From positions 2,995,501 through 3,059,500 of the forward strand of contig OU612070.1 in assembly GCA_914767715.1 (NCBI GenBank): DNA of 64,000 bases, written 5' to 3'. Below the pieces are notes generated by a model, which made no database searches, was not told the origin of the DNA, and worked only from the letters and a program-made list of their open reading frames with translations. Within the stretch, counting starts at the first letter, position 1, and the number at the start of each line of letters is the position of its first letter. This DNA is from Membranipora membranacea. Lineage: Eukaryota > Bryozoa > Gymnolaemata > Cheilostomatida > Membraniporidae. Below are positions 50,601-61,705 of the stretch, in pieces. The translations under genes and the position numbers were made by a program.

Positions 50601-53600
50601 AATACAATCATTATCAAACAATACATTATGCGCTATCCATAAACTAATTTCAGTTCACGATGGGTGGTGTATGTTATGGAATTGCTTGGAAGTGAATTTC
50701 AAAAAAAGAAAGTCCAGCCTTCTGCTGTTATGAGAAGCGCAAAAAGAAAATGTGTGAAATATCCTTAGACTACAAGGATTTCTGTCTGATGATGATGATG
50801 ATGTTGATGATGATACAAGCAGTCTTCTGAATAAACCTGCACTATATGATCAGACTATATTAATATTGCATCATGGGATACGTTTTTCATTTTACTGATT
50901 ACAAGACAACAAGAGAAGACAACTAATATGTAAGGCAGGAACTCTGACTACATACCCATAGCTGAGAAGTTGGGTTTTCTGTTTTGGAGTTGGGGTTTCA
51001 GAGTAGGGGTTCCCAGTTATGATTATCCTTCCTATATCTCTTTCTACATTATGTTATAAAATTTCACACATTGACTTATGTTGACTTGACCAAAGTCAGG
51101 ACAACTCCCAAGTCAAAGTCAATTTTTCGTCAAGTGTTGTCTATTTGTTTTGGACATCAAGTCAAGTCATAATTTTGTCAAGTCGTGACTTTGACTTGAC
51201 TTGACATACCATGACTTGGACCCAGGTCTGGTTACTAGTAGCCCACACCATCATGAGGCTAACGGTCTGGCAGAGAGGAGTGTGGAGACTATTAATGGAT
51301 TTTGGAATAAGGAAGAAGATAAGAATAAGGCCCTGATGGCATATCGTACCACCTCGCCAGAGAGCAGCTGCAGACCAGAAGAGCTTCTATTAGGCATGAG
51401 AATGCGGAACGAATTACCAATCCAGCATCAGAAGGCATGTGATATTGAGGGCTTTAGAAAACGAGACACTACTTTAAAGGAGAGACAGAAGAGGAACTTT
51501 GACAAATCGAGGAGAGCTTCAGATTTCGCAGATTTACAGGAGGGTCAGACAGTATGGGTTAAAATTAGTCACGCAGACAAGGGCAAGAGAGGCATTGTGA
51601 AATACAAGGCCGAAGAGCCCGATAGCTACTGGATTGAGACGGACAAAATACTTGTGAGAAGGACTAGCAAACATTTACGGATATTGCCAAAGGATGACAT
51701 AGAAGATGGTGAGCAGAGTGCAGCAGATGAGGACGACGACCGAGATTAAGGGAGAATAGAGATAGAACGAAACATCCAGCCAAGTGCCCCTAGGCCACCA
51801 AGTACAAGAAACGCTAAGAAGGTCAAAAACCCTGATTATGTGTGGTACTAGAATCATTTGTGTTGAGAGGGAGGAATAGCGGAAGGAGAATTAGACAGAA
51901 ATGGAATAGATAGGAAGGGAACAGGTCAGTTAGGGACCTGAGAGAGAGTGCGTAGTGTTAGCCAGGAAGGATAAAAGAGTGCGTAGTATTAGCCAGGAAG
52001 GATAAAAGAGTGCGTAGTATTAGCCAGGAAGGATATAAGAGTAAGAAGAATACTATAATCAAGGTCTAAAGGATATTAGACAGGAACACTTATACACTCT
52101 ATAGATTTCTACTACCAGGACTTCGGTATCAAATATATTACCAACAACAAGAACTATCAATAAAAAATATAGAAAGAGAGGAGGATGTAGTGCAAGGTAT
52201 AATAGACTGCAGGTAGTAAATAGGGAAAGACAGATATGAGTGCTGCATAAAAACTCAGGCTACATCCGGGAATGCGCAGGAAAGGGGCATTAATAATCAC
52301 GCTGTCTTAGGGAGGAGAAGAGAATGATAGAAGACAATAGATATATCTCATGTAAGTTGAATACACTACACTGCTTGGTCAAAAGAGTAGTCAGACCAAA
52401 GTGGATCAGACCTTGCTCTGCTTCAGCACTCAGCTTGCTCAGACCTAGCCCTGCTCATCTGGACCATTAAAACAAGGAGTACTCCTTGATTAAAATAATG
52501 TTAACTATCCTGAACTCTGCAGAGACCACCCAAATCTGGCTCAGCCAAAACACCAACTCAAGCCAAGTTAACTTAGGAACTGAGAACCCTAATCTGCACA
52601 TGGTGATGAGCCTTACCTCTTTGAAGACCCAAATGTGAATTAATTACGTTACTATGATGATACATATACTGTGTGTTACAGTATTATTTTCAGCTAGTAG
52701 TAGCACTGGCCTACAGTAGTTCATCCAATGAACTCCCTCTCATTGGACTGGTTTGTGCGAGATCAACGGTTGTGTGCCAAAGCAATTGAGGCTTAGGTGC
52801 TATTTTGTTAGATTATGCTGTATGATGCCTGCCCATAGAGACTTTTTCTTCTTTTTTGAGATGTTCCGCCTCTTAATCATAAATGATAATGCAGAAAAAT
52901 TGCATTATGCTTGCTTATAAGCCTACAGGGCACTATTCCTAAATCATTATTAAATTATGATGTAAATCATTTTCTAGTACATGTACTTGTTTTTGACAGG
53001 TACTCTGCACTTGACAGCCAAAGCTTAGAGCTAGCACTGGCCTCAGGAGCATCGTCAGCTCAATACACAAAACTGGTGTCATTTCTAACTAAAGAACTCA
53101 GCGGATTTTATGATATCCATGAACATGTAAACCCCATGACTGGTAAGTCACATGGCGTGTCATTTTTTACCTTGTAGGGGCTTGTTTTAAACATAAAACC
53201 AGTGGGTAAAAAAATTTACTTCATGTAGCAAAATTTCTCTTTACTAAAAATAAGGTCTAGGCCTACTTATCATCATTATCCCCTAATTCTCTACCACATA
53301 ATGACGGCTGACCTAAAGTGGCAATCTTACTATCACATTATACTGCTCAAAGTTTGCCCAGCATCCTTACATTTACAAGAGCCATCCAACTTGATGACGC
53401 TCTTGGTGGCATCTTTTTACAAATGGGGAAATCAGAATGAGGTAGATATTATGAGTAGAGATAATCTTAAAATTGGGTGATAGATTATTTATGACATATC
53501 TCGTTTTTCTACGCTCTTTTTTTGACTGTCGCTTTTTCCTGTCTAGCTGACAACGATGATGAGTCACGTAAGCACTTCCTGATGGAGCTGAGCGGTTTCC

Positions 53601-56600
53601 TTCGTGAGTACGGATGTCCTCATCCCTCACTGATGGAGGGAGGTCTTGAGACGAGACTGAGTGATAGAAGGAGTCGGCTTCTCCTGCTCGATTTTCTCAT
53701 GACAGAATATCAGGCAGCTCAGCTGTACTATACAGATAAACCTTTTGAACTGATCAAACCTACACCTACAGTATCACAAGCAGTGAGTATGATATATAAA
53801 TATTTGAAACAATACCGCATTTGATGTCAAGATCACCACCTGGTCAACTTGTAACGATTCTGTTATCATAAATCAGTGTTGATTTATTTGATTAACTAAT
53901 TTTAATTGGTTTCTAGAACAACTTCGGGACAGAACTTCTAGGCCTAATTGAGTTAAAAATGATGTTGTATTGAAATATAGGCCTAGTTTGGGTCTGTATT
54001 TTTTTCTTTTTTTTTTCTATGCACTAGGTCTTAGTTGATCGCCCTATTTAACGGGCCCCCTTAAGCTCAGGTGGGTTGTGTGGGGTAGTACCCTATACCC
54101 TTGCCCGCCGTTGCCGGCTACTCTTTTTTCGAAGAGGCAGAGGGGGATCTTTATACTGCATGCAAGCACACAGTAGACATCCTGTATTTATGGTCCTGAT
54201 CCGAACAGACCTGGCTAGGATGAATGGCTTGCCAGTGCCAAATCAGAAATGACAGCCGGCGCCGGGAATCGAACCTGGATCATAAGATCACAAGTCCATT
54301 CCCTTAACCGTCAGACCACATCCTGACTCCTTATTTACTAGTGGGCGTCTAGTTTGCGTGGGCCAGTAAAAGTGGTTTGTTTTACTTCATTTTCTATCAA
54401 TGCCATTTGTGTCCCGTTAGTCAGCCATATTGTTACATAATTGAGAAAACTTTCTCCATAAACTTTGAATTCCTAAAACATAACATCATACTCTTGAAAC
54501 TAAACTTTCTAAAATGGAAACCTTCTGAAAAAGTCACATGGCAGGCTTCTCGTAACGGCAACCATGGTAGAAACATCTAAGTAAAAATTCACCGATGCAA
54601 GCTGTGCGGTCAACTAGCGGAGTTTCATACACTGTCATCAGGTCATATACGTGAATCTTTGCCCTTCACAATCAACACCTTTCGTTTCAATCGCCATGGA
54701 TGAGAAACCTTGCTTCATCATCTGATTTCCAGGCCGAGATGACATGCGCCACACATCTGAAGCAGACATGTATCGCTCTTGGATTCCCAAAGCCTCCAGC
54801 TACAATAACTGTCTTTCAACTTTTCACAAAGATCGAGGCGAAGCTCAAGGAACTAACCACAAAGTGAGTATAAACATCATTCAGTTATGACAACGTTGTC
54901 TCAAATTATTATCAGAGGAGCATTTTTATGATGGATCTCAAAAAGAAATGAGTTGCCTAACTCAACCTAGCGAGTTTTTTAAACCAAATTTTCTACCTTG
55001 TGTCTGCACAAGTTACTGGATTGAGTAGAGTAACTAATTATTTGTTTTGACCAAGGAGTTACAGGGGAACTTCTTGTAACTCCTTGTTTTAATCAGTATG
55101 ACCATCGTCTGACTTGACCAAGATCGCTGCCAAATACATATGTGTAAGGAGTAGTCTCTCTAACATCAAAGTGAACACAAATCTGAAATACATAATATTA
55201 CCACTCTGCGCCATGTTCGGGATGGCAGGTTTCAGTCTGATACCAATTTCTACCAAACTCCTCTATCGAAATCAATGCCCAAAATTATTCATCTCATTGA
55301 AGCATAATTTATACAGATATCAAGTGTCAAGCATCACCATTCTTGTAACATAGGGCAGGTGTCATCGATTTTCAACTACACTGATGAAGTATAATCAAAC
55401 AATTACACGAGACCGGGAGATACCCACAAACTTTCAAAGCCTCCCAGGTCACAGCACTGAACAGTTATGATAATCATACTGTATAGTTCAAGGCAGCTTC
55501 TCATAACCAGATGGGGTGTATTTAATTTCAGATATCCAGATGTTGTTGGGGAGCCATTACTGAAAGCGAACCTGTCTCCTAAACAATGGGAGAAAGTGCT
55601 GACTCTCAACACACAGCTAGAGAGTGAATATAATCTGAGAATGGAGATGTTGATGAAGCGACTCGACGTTACAATCCAGTCATTTCTCTGGTGCGATAAA
55701 AACAAGGTTAGAAAGTCAATATACTGTTTTACATCACCCTGTGTTGATCACTTTTATCTCCCAAGGAACAATAATTTTGGGGAGGTGTTGCAGTCTGTAG
55801 AACCTAGACAACCTACAAATTTGTTTAACACTTTGCACATTACCTGAATTTGAAACACTAGAAAACAGCTATCCAGATATTTCAGGCCCTACAGGTATGT
55901 AAAGAACAACAAGTAGGTCTCTACTTACACATGTGTGCTTTTATGAAAAGCTGCATTTCCTGAACCTGAAGCCAAGAAGACCTAGAGAAATTAGATAGAC
56001 TCCATATGATTTTTGCATCGCTGGAATGATGTTACCACTCAGTATATTCATTTACAATCAATTCGCAATTGGTCAAGTTTCTAAGAGTGAGACTCACAAT
56101 CATTTCTGGTTAAAATTTAGGTTCTTTTTTTAGAAAAAGCAAGATGACGCAATGAAACTCTATCAGCCAATCAGGAAGAAGCTGAGACCTGTAAGTACAG
56201 TCTCCCTGTGTGAGCTTCTCTCAGCCCGAGATTCTCTACTAGTCATAGATAAGACTAACAGTAACCGCAGCGGAACAGAGACACACATCAACAAAGTCAT
56301 CATGGGTGATGTGAGTAAACCATATAAAATTGTGAATACATTTGAGGACTAGACTAGCTTAGCAAGATTTGAGGTGACTTTATGTTAGCTATCACCAGTT
56401 AATGACTCATATAATTGGGTCTTTTTGCAAAGCCATGCAGCGAACACTTAGTCTCTAATCTCACAATGAGCAATCATTTGCACTGCACTAAATGATGTGT
56501 CTAGAAAGTTTCTTTGTCTAATTACTAGAGTGTGTTATCTAAAGCTCCCCAGCCTGTAATAAAATTCCAAACCACTTTTGTTGTCCCCTCATTCAGGCAC

Positions 56601-57295
56601 ACATTTCTGTCAATATTACCGGCACCAAGCAGTTTGTCCGCTGATTGCAGTGTTCTCACATTCAGCTATCCACATTTACCCACCATTACTTGTGACACAT
56701 TCAGGTACCAGACAGAGGAGGGCGGACCGGAGGTATGCAGGCTCCGCCTCCTGAGATGCCCTCATTTATGAAGAGACAGACAGATCAGGATAGCCGCTCA
56801 TTCTGTAAGTACTGGACTACAGGTAGCAGTAATCAAATCTTTTAATTTAATTCATTAATAATCTGTAATTATGAGGGTCAAATCCTGGTTCAATTCAAGA
56901 GCTGCAATATCTGAGCTGAATTGTACCAGGGCAAACAAACCCTAGTAGTCAGTCTGTCAATCTCCTGTTATAAATCATTGTATCTAAACAATCCTGATCA
57001 ATTTGGTGAAACCAGACATTTTGCAGATTTCTAATTTTTTCAAACTGAAAACAACGACTTCTCATTGAATATGATATGCAATGCACTGAAGGTATATTCA
57101 AATATTTTTTTTTATTTTATAGCAGCCCGGGGAGGCGGCGGTCGAGGAGGAGGAAGAGGAGGAGGGCGAGGTGGTAGAGTACAGGGTGGCTGGTCAGCAG
57201 GAGGAGGTGGAGAGAGAGGAAGGGGAGGACCCAGAGGGGGAGGAGGAGTACACAGGGGTGGGGGAGGAAGGGGTGGACACAGAGGAGGCAAATAA
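44687..57295 (+). CDS. FAM98: FAM98 family protein, complete, 8 exons, RGG-rich C-terminus
   Basis: Exons: 44687-44724, 53000-53142, 53547-53782, 54733-54863, 55532-55706, 56134-56310, 56705-56804, 57123-57295. The 1173 nt encode 390 aa with every phase matching. Exon 1 (MENDILDSLDDIG) lies 8.3 kb upstream, beyond a retrotransposon, and matches the FAM98 METDILESLEDLG start. Then come ASGASSAQYTKLVSFLTKEL, ELSGFLREYGCPHPSL, SRLLLLDFLMTEYQAAQLYY, KRLDVTIQSFLW, ETHINKVIMGDVPDRGGR and APPPEMPSFMKRQTDQDS. The last exon is a Gly/Arg tail of RGG and GRGG boxes ending GGHRGGK. Vertebrate FAM98A/B bind RNA; FAM98B is in the RTCB-DDX1 tRNA-ligase complex and FAM98A is a PRMT1 substrate. The structured part resembles the CH-like N-terminal domain and coiled region of the family. 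Which paralogue type this single gene represents cannot be told. Confidence 0.95.
44995..46413 (+). repeat. 5' LTR, split by a 1.2-kb insertion
   Basis: The left piece is 44995-45014 (TGTAGTGCAAGGTATATAAT); the right piece starts at about 46211 (GGTATATAATAGACTG) and ends TACACTACA at 46413. It is collinear with the 185-bp 3' LTR except for the insertion and a roughly 25-bp segment around 46355-46385 absent from the 3' LTR. Confidence 0.85.
45015..46210. mobile_element. 1.2-kb foldback insertion in the 5' LTR
   Basis: Flanked by the 10-bp direct repeat GGTATATAAT (45005-45014, 46211-46220). Internal inverted copies AAACCTCCAGGAAGAACAAC (near 45201) and GTTGTTCTTCCTGGAGGTTT (near 45988) show a foldback structure. 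The outermost ends match poorly (CTGGGCATG on both sides). Long duplications of 9-10 bp are known from Mutator-like elements; assignment is tentative. Confidence 0.65.
46414..46430 (+). other. Primer-binding site of the retrotransposon
   Basis: TGGTGTCAGGAGTAAAC follows the 5' LTR directly, as expected for a tRNA primer site. Which tRNA is not determined. Confidence 0.75.
46480..47464 (+). pseudogene. gag: Retrotransposon gag, broken, with two zinc knuckles
   Basis: The frame is interrupted by stops near 46750 and 46941 and continues in another frame from about 46928. The capsid-like part has FWRKFIRRFEIA. The nucleocapsid part has an Arg/Gly stretch, an atypical CX2CX5HX4C knuckle (CWTCGRYGGHDYRSC) and a standard CX2CX4HX4C knuckle (CYVCGEPSHIAKFC). 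It would package the element RNA; in this state it is not translatable as one protein. Confidence 0.85.
47465..51749 (+). pseudogene. pol: Retrotransposon pol (protease-RT-RNase H-integrase), multiply broken
   Basis: Protease: VDTGADVTVI at about 47535. RT: PLPHLEDTLASLEG and MDANSGFWQIDLAEE, then a frame change near 48340; the YxDD catalytic box is replaced by MMDN. RNase H: TADAS and KTDHKPL with an in-frame TGA at 48909. Integrase: the HHCC finger has lost its second His (HSGPQG), CPKCIKF remains, and catalytic Asp positions appear substituted (ASNLFEF, RTYNGPC). The core is split at 49834 by the hAT element and continues at 51239 with ANGLAERSVETI. The C-terminal part ends in an acidic tail at 51749. 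Clearly a dead copy. Confidence 0.9.
49835..51230. mobile_element. 1.4-kb non-autonomous hAT element nested in the integrase region
   Basis: Ends CAGACCTGGGTCCAAGTCAT and its reverse complement, flanked by the 8-bp duplication GTTACTAG (49827-49834, 51231-51238). Both subterminal zones are packed with AAGTCA/TGACTT boxes, the kind of clustered site hAT transposases bind. The interior has no transposase ORF. It falls inside the conserved integrase stretch, so removing one duplication copy restores the host reading, which confirms the boundaries. Confidence 0.95.
51945..52037 (+). repeat. 31-bp tandem repeat, three copies
   Basis: AGAGTGCGTAGTRTTAGCCA plus GGAAGGATAAA repeated three times between the end of pol and the polypurine tract. 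Confidence 0.9.
52171..52185 (+). other. Polypurine tract
   Basis: AGAAAGAGAGGAGGA ends directly at the 3' LTR TGTAGTG, the expected plus-strand primer. Confidence 0.85.
52186..52370 (+). repeat. 3' LTR, 185 bp
   Basis: Starts TGTAGTGCAAGG and ends TACACTACA, giving TGTAGTG...CACTACA inverted ends. It is followed by the CTGC target duplication. Confidence 0.92.
54040..54330 (-). repeat. tRNA-derived SINE, FAM98 intron 3
   Basis: On the minus strand: A box GGATGTGGTCTGACGG, B box GGTTCGATTCC, then TCGGATCAGGACCATAAATA, GGATGTCTACTGTGTGC, TTGCATGCAGTATAAAGATC and a tail near CTCTTCGAAAAAAGAGTAG. The central blocks match those of the SINE at 40870-41259. Confidence 0.78.
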
Positions 57296-60200
57296 CTACA
57301 GTAAGTACAAATTGAAGATGGTAAGATTTAATGGGACTGTCGACCAGATTTCAGTCATTGCGTTCGCTCATTTTCGCAAGCATATAAGTTCTACTGCAAC
57401 TTGACTACATTCCTTGAATGCTTAGACCCTTATGCCGGTGATTTTACCTTCTCATATTTGCTGCCTCTGTATGATAATTGACCATTCAGAACATCATTCG
57501 AATCCTAAACCACCAAACATGGCATGAGTACAAAAAACATTGGAAGGCCAGATTTATCCCCAGTACGAGACCTAAGGGGTTTTGTTACACACCATGTGGA
57601 TATCATACCTTTCAATTCATATTTTTGATTTTAGAGAGTCATTGGTCAGAATGTGCCGAGATTCCCTTAGAACTCATGACGAACATTGATGGGGAGGATA
57701 AAAACATGTACACCCTCTGGTCAAGCTTCTTGTATTAGGGATTATGCTCTCTGTCAACAAGTCATCTATAACAGCCAACCCAAGCAACGCAATACGCTGA
57801 ACAAGTATGGATAGATTATGAAGTCCATTTTGTTATGCTTTGGGCAGTAGCTTGTATAATTGTTGGTGACCATTTCCTTTCTACGGACTGAAATCCATTT
57901 TAGGCTTTTTGTTTCCTTGCCAAGTTTCCTATTTTCTGAAATCAGATTTCAATTAGCCAAATGTAATTAAGGTGCTTATCTTCAAAACTGATATTATCTT
58001 TATATTGTCATCTCTGTCAACAGAGGTTGCCATCAAACATCATATTCCTATTCCTCATCAACCAATCTTTGGCTTGTAAGCTATGAATTTGGTCATTTAC
58101 AGTGGACAAAAAGTAAGAGTAGTGTTAGATTCAATATGGAAAGTTACTAAGTTATTTGATGCTGCTGATAGATTGAATATGACACTGCATGGATAGATTC
58201 ATTCATACATTTCTCAACATCAAAACAAGAAGGAATTTGTTTTTCCACTAGTCAATAGCAGTCTACTTCTTTCAAAAACGAGATATGAATTCCCCAAAAA
58301 TCTCAATAGGAAATTTTTCACCATCATAAAGTTTAACGATTATGTCTAAGTTGGCACCAGGCCAATTTATTTTTGCTCTTCAGCTTGCATTATTAGCCCA
58401 CTATAAATGTTTGATCAAGGTCTTACCAAGTAACGTACACCCAATTGGCACAACTATGTCATCTATGATATCAAAGGGTAAACTTAAACAGTCAACAGAT
58501 AGCAACTACCCTTCAAATTCATCCTATCAATCAGTAGTATCTAATATTGTCTTTGTCATTGGTGGGCAACCTCTGAAATATTGGGCCTTATTAGCACCAT
58601 TGTGATATTTATCCTCAAGAGTCAATAAATATTAATCCTCTCAGGTCATAAAATCAAGCTTACCCTTTCACTGTTATGTAATATTAGATAAAGATTAGAA
58701 ATAGTCTTGCTGACTTCACTATACCTTGTCTGGCTTTATCACAACCCCTCATTTTTGTGAAATGGAAACACTAGTGGGAAAAAAGCTCGTTGTGAGAGAG
58801 GGGGTGTGAAAAGGCTAAAGAAGGCCTCCTTACCTGTATTTAATGGGTGAGCACTTTTTTTACCTCCGCTATCTGCTTTTTGTGGCAGCTGGCAAAAATG
58901 ATTGGTGTCGGAATTTAACCGGTAATTCACAAGTTTAATCTTTAATATCAACAGCAACCCAAAAAAAAATGTAACATTGTATAGTCCTTAGGTTTAGCCA
59001 TTACCTCACCATTAAGCCTTACCCTGTGGTTAAAAAGGTTGTTCTTTTCCCAATGACACAACTGTCATTTTCCATACTAAGAGTTACGCTTGCATTAATT
59101 ACAACTATTAACCTTAATTTGACAGGCTTGGCTAGGTTAATCTAGAAAACAAAATCTGATGATTTATCCAGTGCATAATGCAATCACCACAAACCGCTCC
59201 CTTTGTTTTATTAGGATGTTAATTATGTTTTTCTTAAGCTTTGGTTTCAATGTTTTACATAACTTTGAGTAAACGAGCCATGCACAAATTGAGATCAGCA
59301 GAGCTAACTTGATAATTTGTAATGGGGATATTGATACATTAGCGGACTGTATTGAGCTTTGCCATTGTAGCAGTGGAAGCCCTTTGTTCGCCAATGTTTG
59401 GTCGCAATCAAATACTAGCAGCTCATTTTTGTGTACTTAGGTTGAATGGAATGTGGACTGATCCAAACTGCAAATAGGGTGAGCTACCTTATTTTCTAAA
59501 TTTCTGACCTCATGCCAATAGTACCGTTTAATGGCATCCAACTTTATCTACTGCGCTATTATTTCTACTTTATTGATTGATATATTTACGGTCATGGTAT
59601 TATATATACTCACTGTGACCTGTGCCACACCTTTCTGCGGAAACAAAATAAAGGAAAATTGTTGCAATATATTTTAGGTCCAAAGTTCAAACCTAACCTA
59701 ACTGCCACTGTCCTTTCAAAAAGTGGTATGAAGAAAATCAATTGGTACGCACATGGCAGCAACATATTCATGATTGACCAGTTTGACCAATCGCCCATTG
59801 AACCAAACGCATGCGTCTCCATGGTAGAAATGATGGGCATCAAGAATTTCATAATCAGTGAATCCGAATAATTGTAAAGATTGCTGCTCAGGCATTTCTG
59901 TACTGAATACTGACAGTTCTATTGATTTTCAATTATCAATATAAAATCATCTCATTTTCCAAACTTTCTGCTGGATCAGAGCATACCCATGTCAAGCCTG
60001 CTATTGAAAATTGGACATGAGTAGATCAGGGAGGGTGTCCTTCCCACCCTCCCTGGGTAGATGATGGCTTATGGGCTCTTGTTGGCTCTTTGTTCATACA
60101 GATGCTTGGCCATCGGTAAGCAATGAGAGATCCGCTGCCTTTTGATGTTGCCACCCCTGTTATCTTTAGAATTTTATAGTAAGGTCTATCGTGTGCAAGT

Positions 60201-60456
60201 AAATAATATAGCCTTCTTATGACCCAATAGACTCAAAGCTTTCATAATAATGAAAATCTAAAGGCCCTCCTCTCAGGCGGAATTAAGCTTTCTCAATAGA
60301 CAAGAGTGGTTTTTAGACTATTATCTCCATTGTTATATCGTTGTCAAATTAGGTTTTCATCTTGTGGATAGTGTGCTCTGGCATGCCGTTCATTTCATAG
60401 CTTGCACTATTCACACTGTACTGCAATCAGTAGTCTTGAAATATTTTGGCAAAAAG
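57296..60456. other. Intergenic region after FAM98
   Basis: AT-rich with no recognised gene apart from the candidate exon at 59678-59871. An AATAAA near 58625 could end a long FAM98 3' UTR. An open stretch near 57633-57738 preceded by TTGATTTTAG is too short to judge. Confidence 0.5.
59678..59871 (+). CDS. Candidate terminal exon, unidentified
   Basis: The acceptor CAATATATTTTAG is followed by 64 open codons ending with TAA at 59869-59871, containing GPKFKPNLTATVLSKSGMKK, NWYAHGSNIFMIDQFDQSPI and VSMVEMMGIKNFIIS. The composition looks like a folded protein. I do not recognise it, and no upstream exon was found. It could belong to a gene spanning the 57-60 kb region or to a retrotransposed fragment. 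Confidence 0.35.
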
Positions 60457-61705
60457 AACTAGAAACGGTAAACATATTTGCAAGCAAATATAAAGGAATA
60501 CAACCAATGTATTTGAATATCGAGGTCATGTGACATCATAATTGATGATGTCATAAGACTCGGTATATGCCGAAACCCCCTTATCTTATGTCTCAACTCA
60601 ATCGCATGATGAGAACTGCTAATCGGCAGCAATTAACTCTCTATGGGGGCCATATTGGATTTCGGGTCATGTGACATCAAAATCGATGATGTCATAAGAT
60701 TCGGTATATGTCATAACCACCAAATCCCAAGTTTTAACTCAATCGCATGATAAGAACTGTTAATCGGCAGCCACTTCCTGTTTATGGCGGCCATTTTGTA
60801 TATCGGGTCATGTGACATTGAAATTGATGATGTCATAAGATTCGGTATAGGTCAAAACCCCCATATCCCAAGTTTTAACTCAATCGCATGTTAAGAACTG
60901 TTAATCGGCAGCCACTTCCTGTTCATGGCGGCCATTTTGTATATCAGGTCATGTGACATAAAAATTGATGATGTCATAAAATTCGGTATATGTCATAACC
61001 CCCATATCCCAAGTTTTAACTCAATCGCATGATAAGAACTGTTAATTGGCAGCAGTTTACTGTTTATGGCGACCATTTTGTATATCGGGTCATGTGACAT
61101 AAAAATTGATGATGTCATAAGATTCGGTATATGTCATAACCCCCAAATCCCAAGTTTTAACTCAATCGCATGATGAGAACTGATAATCGGCAGCAGTTTA
61201 CTGTCTATGGCGGCCATTTTGGATTTCGGGTCATGTGACCTTAAAATTGATGATGTCATAAGATTCGGTACATGTCATAACCCCCATATCCCAAGTTTTA
61301 ACTCAATCGCATGATAAGAACTGTTAATTGGCAGCAGTTTACTGTTTATGGCGGCCATTTTGTATATCGGGTCATGTGACATAAAAATTGATGATGTCAT
61401 AAGATTCGGTATATGTCATAACCCCCATATCCCAAGTTTTAGCTCAATCGCATGATTCGTTCTCAAGATATCATCAATATAAAGGTCAAAACGTCCTCCA
61501 CTAATTAGTCTAATTAACGAATATTACATAACATTTCAAAAATTCAAATTGAAATTTTTCATCTAGACACATGAATGTATGTTGTGAACAAGTTTCATCA
61601 AATTGTGTCTGGTAGTTCTTGACTTATAAAAGCCCAAAAAGTGTTGCAAGAATAATAATAAACCCTACTAAAACAAGAGGAATACAACTTTGTTGTATTC
61701 CTAAT
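60457..61705 (+). mobile_element. Helentron/HINE-like element 1 with seven 141-bp repeats
   Basis: The 5' part is AACTAGAAACGGTAAACATA and TAAAGGAATACAACCAA, then a 141-bp tandem array (starts at 60524, 60665, 60806, 60947, 61088, 61229, 61370). The unique 3' part ends with an (AAT)n run, CCTACTAAAACAAGAGG and the hairpin GGAATACAAC TTT GTTGTATTCC. A core minisatellite plus a terminal hairpin, without target duplication, resembles non-autonomous Helentrons (DINE/pearl type). Class assignment is inference. Confidence 0.7.

Larger units (their letters stand above)
44995..52370 (+). mobile_element. Decayed Ty3/Gypsy LTR retrotransposon in FAM98 intron 1
   Basis: A 7.4-kb element in the same orientation as FAM98, with target duplication CTGC (44991-44994, 52371-52374). 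Layout: 5' LTR (interrupted), primer-binding site, gag with zinc knuckles, protease, reverse transcriptase, RNase H, integrase (interrupted by a hAT element), tandem repeats, polypurine tract and 3' LTR. The order protease-RT-RNase H-integrase identifies Metaviridae. It is inactive: gag has stops, pol is frameshifted, RNase H has an in-frame TGA, and catalytic positions of RT and integrase are substituted. Confidence 0.93.

Noticed and set aside
57171-57404. Acidic ORF overlapping the FAM98 RGG exon in another frame
   Set aside because: It is the shadow of the GGN/AGR codon-rich tail; the RGG frame fits FAM98 in phase.
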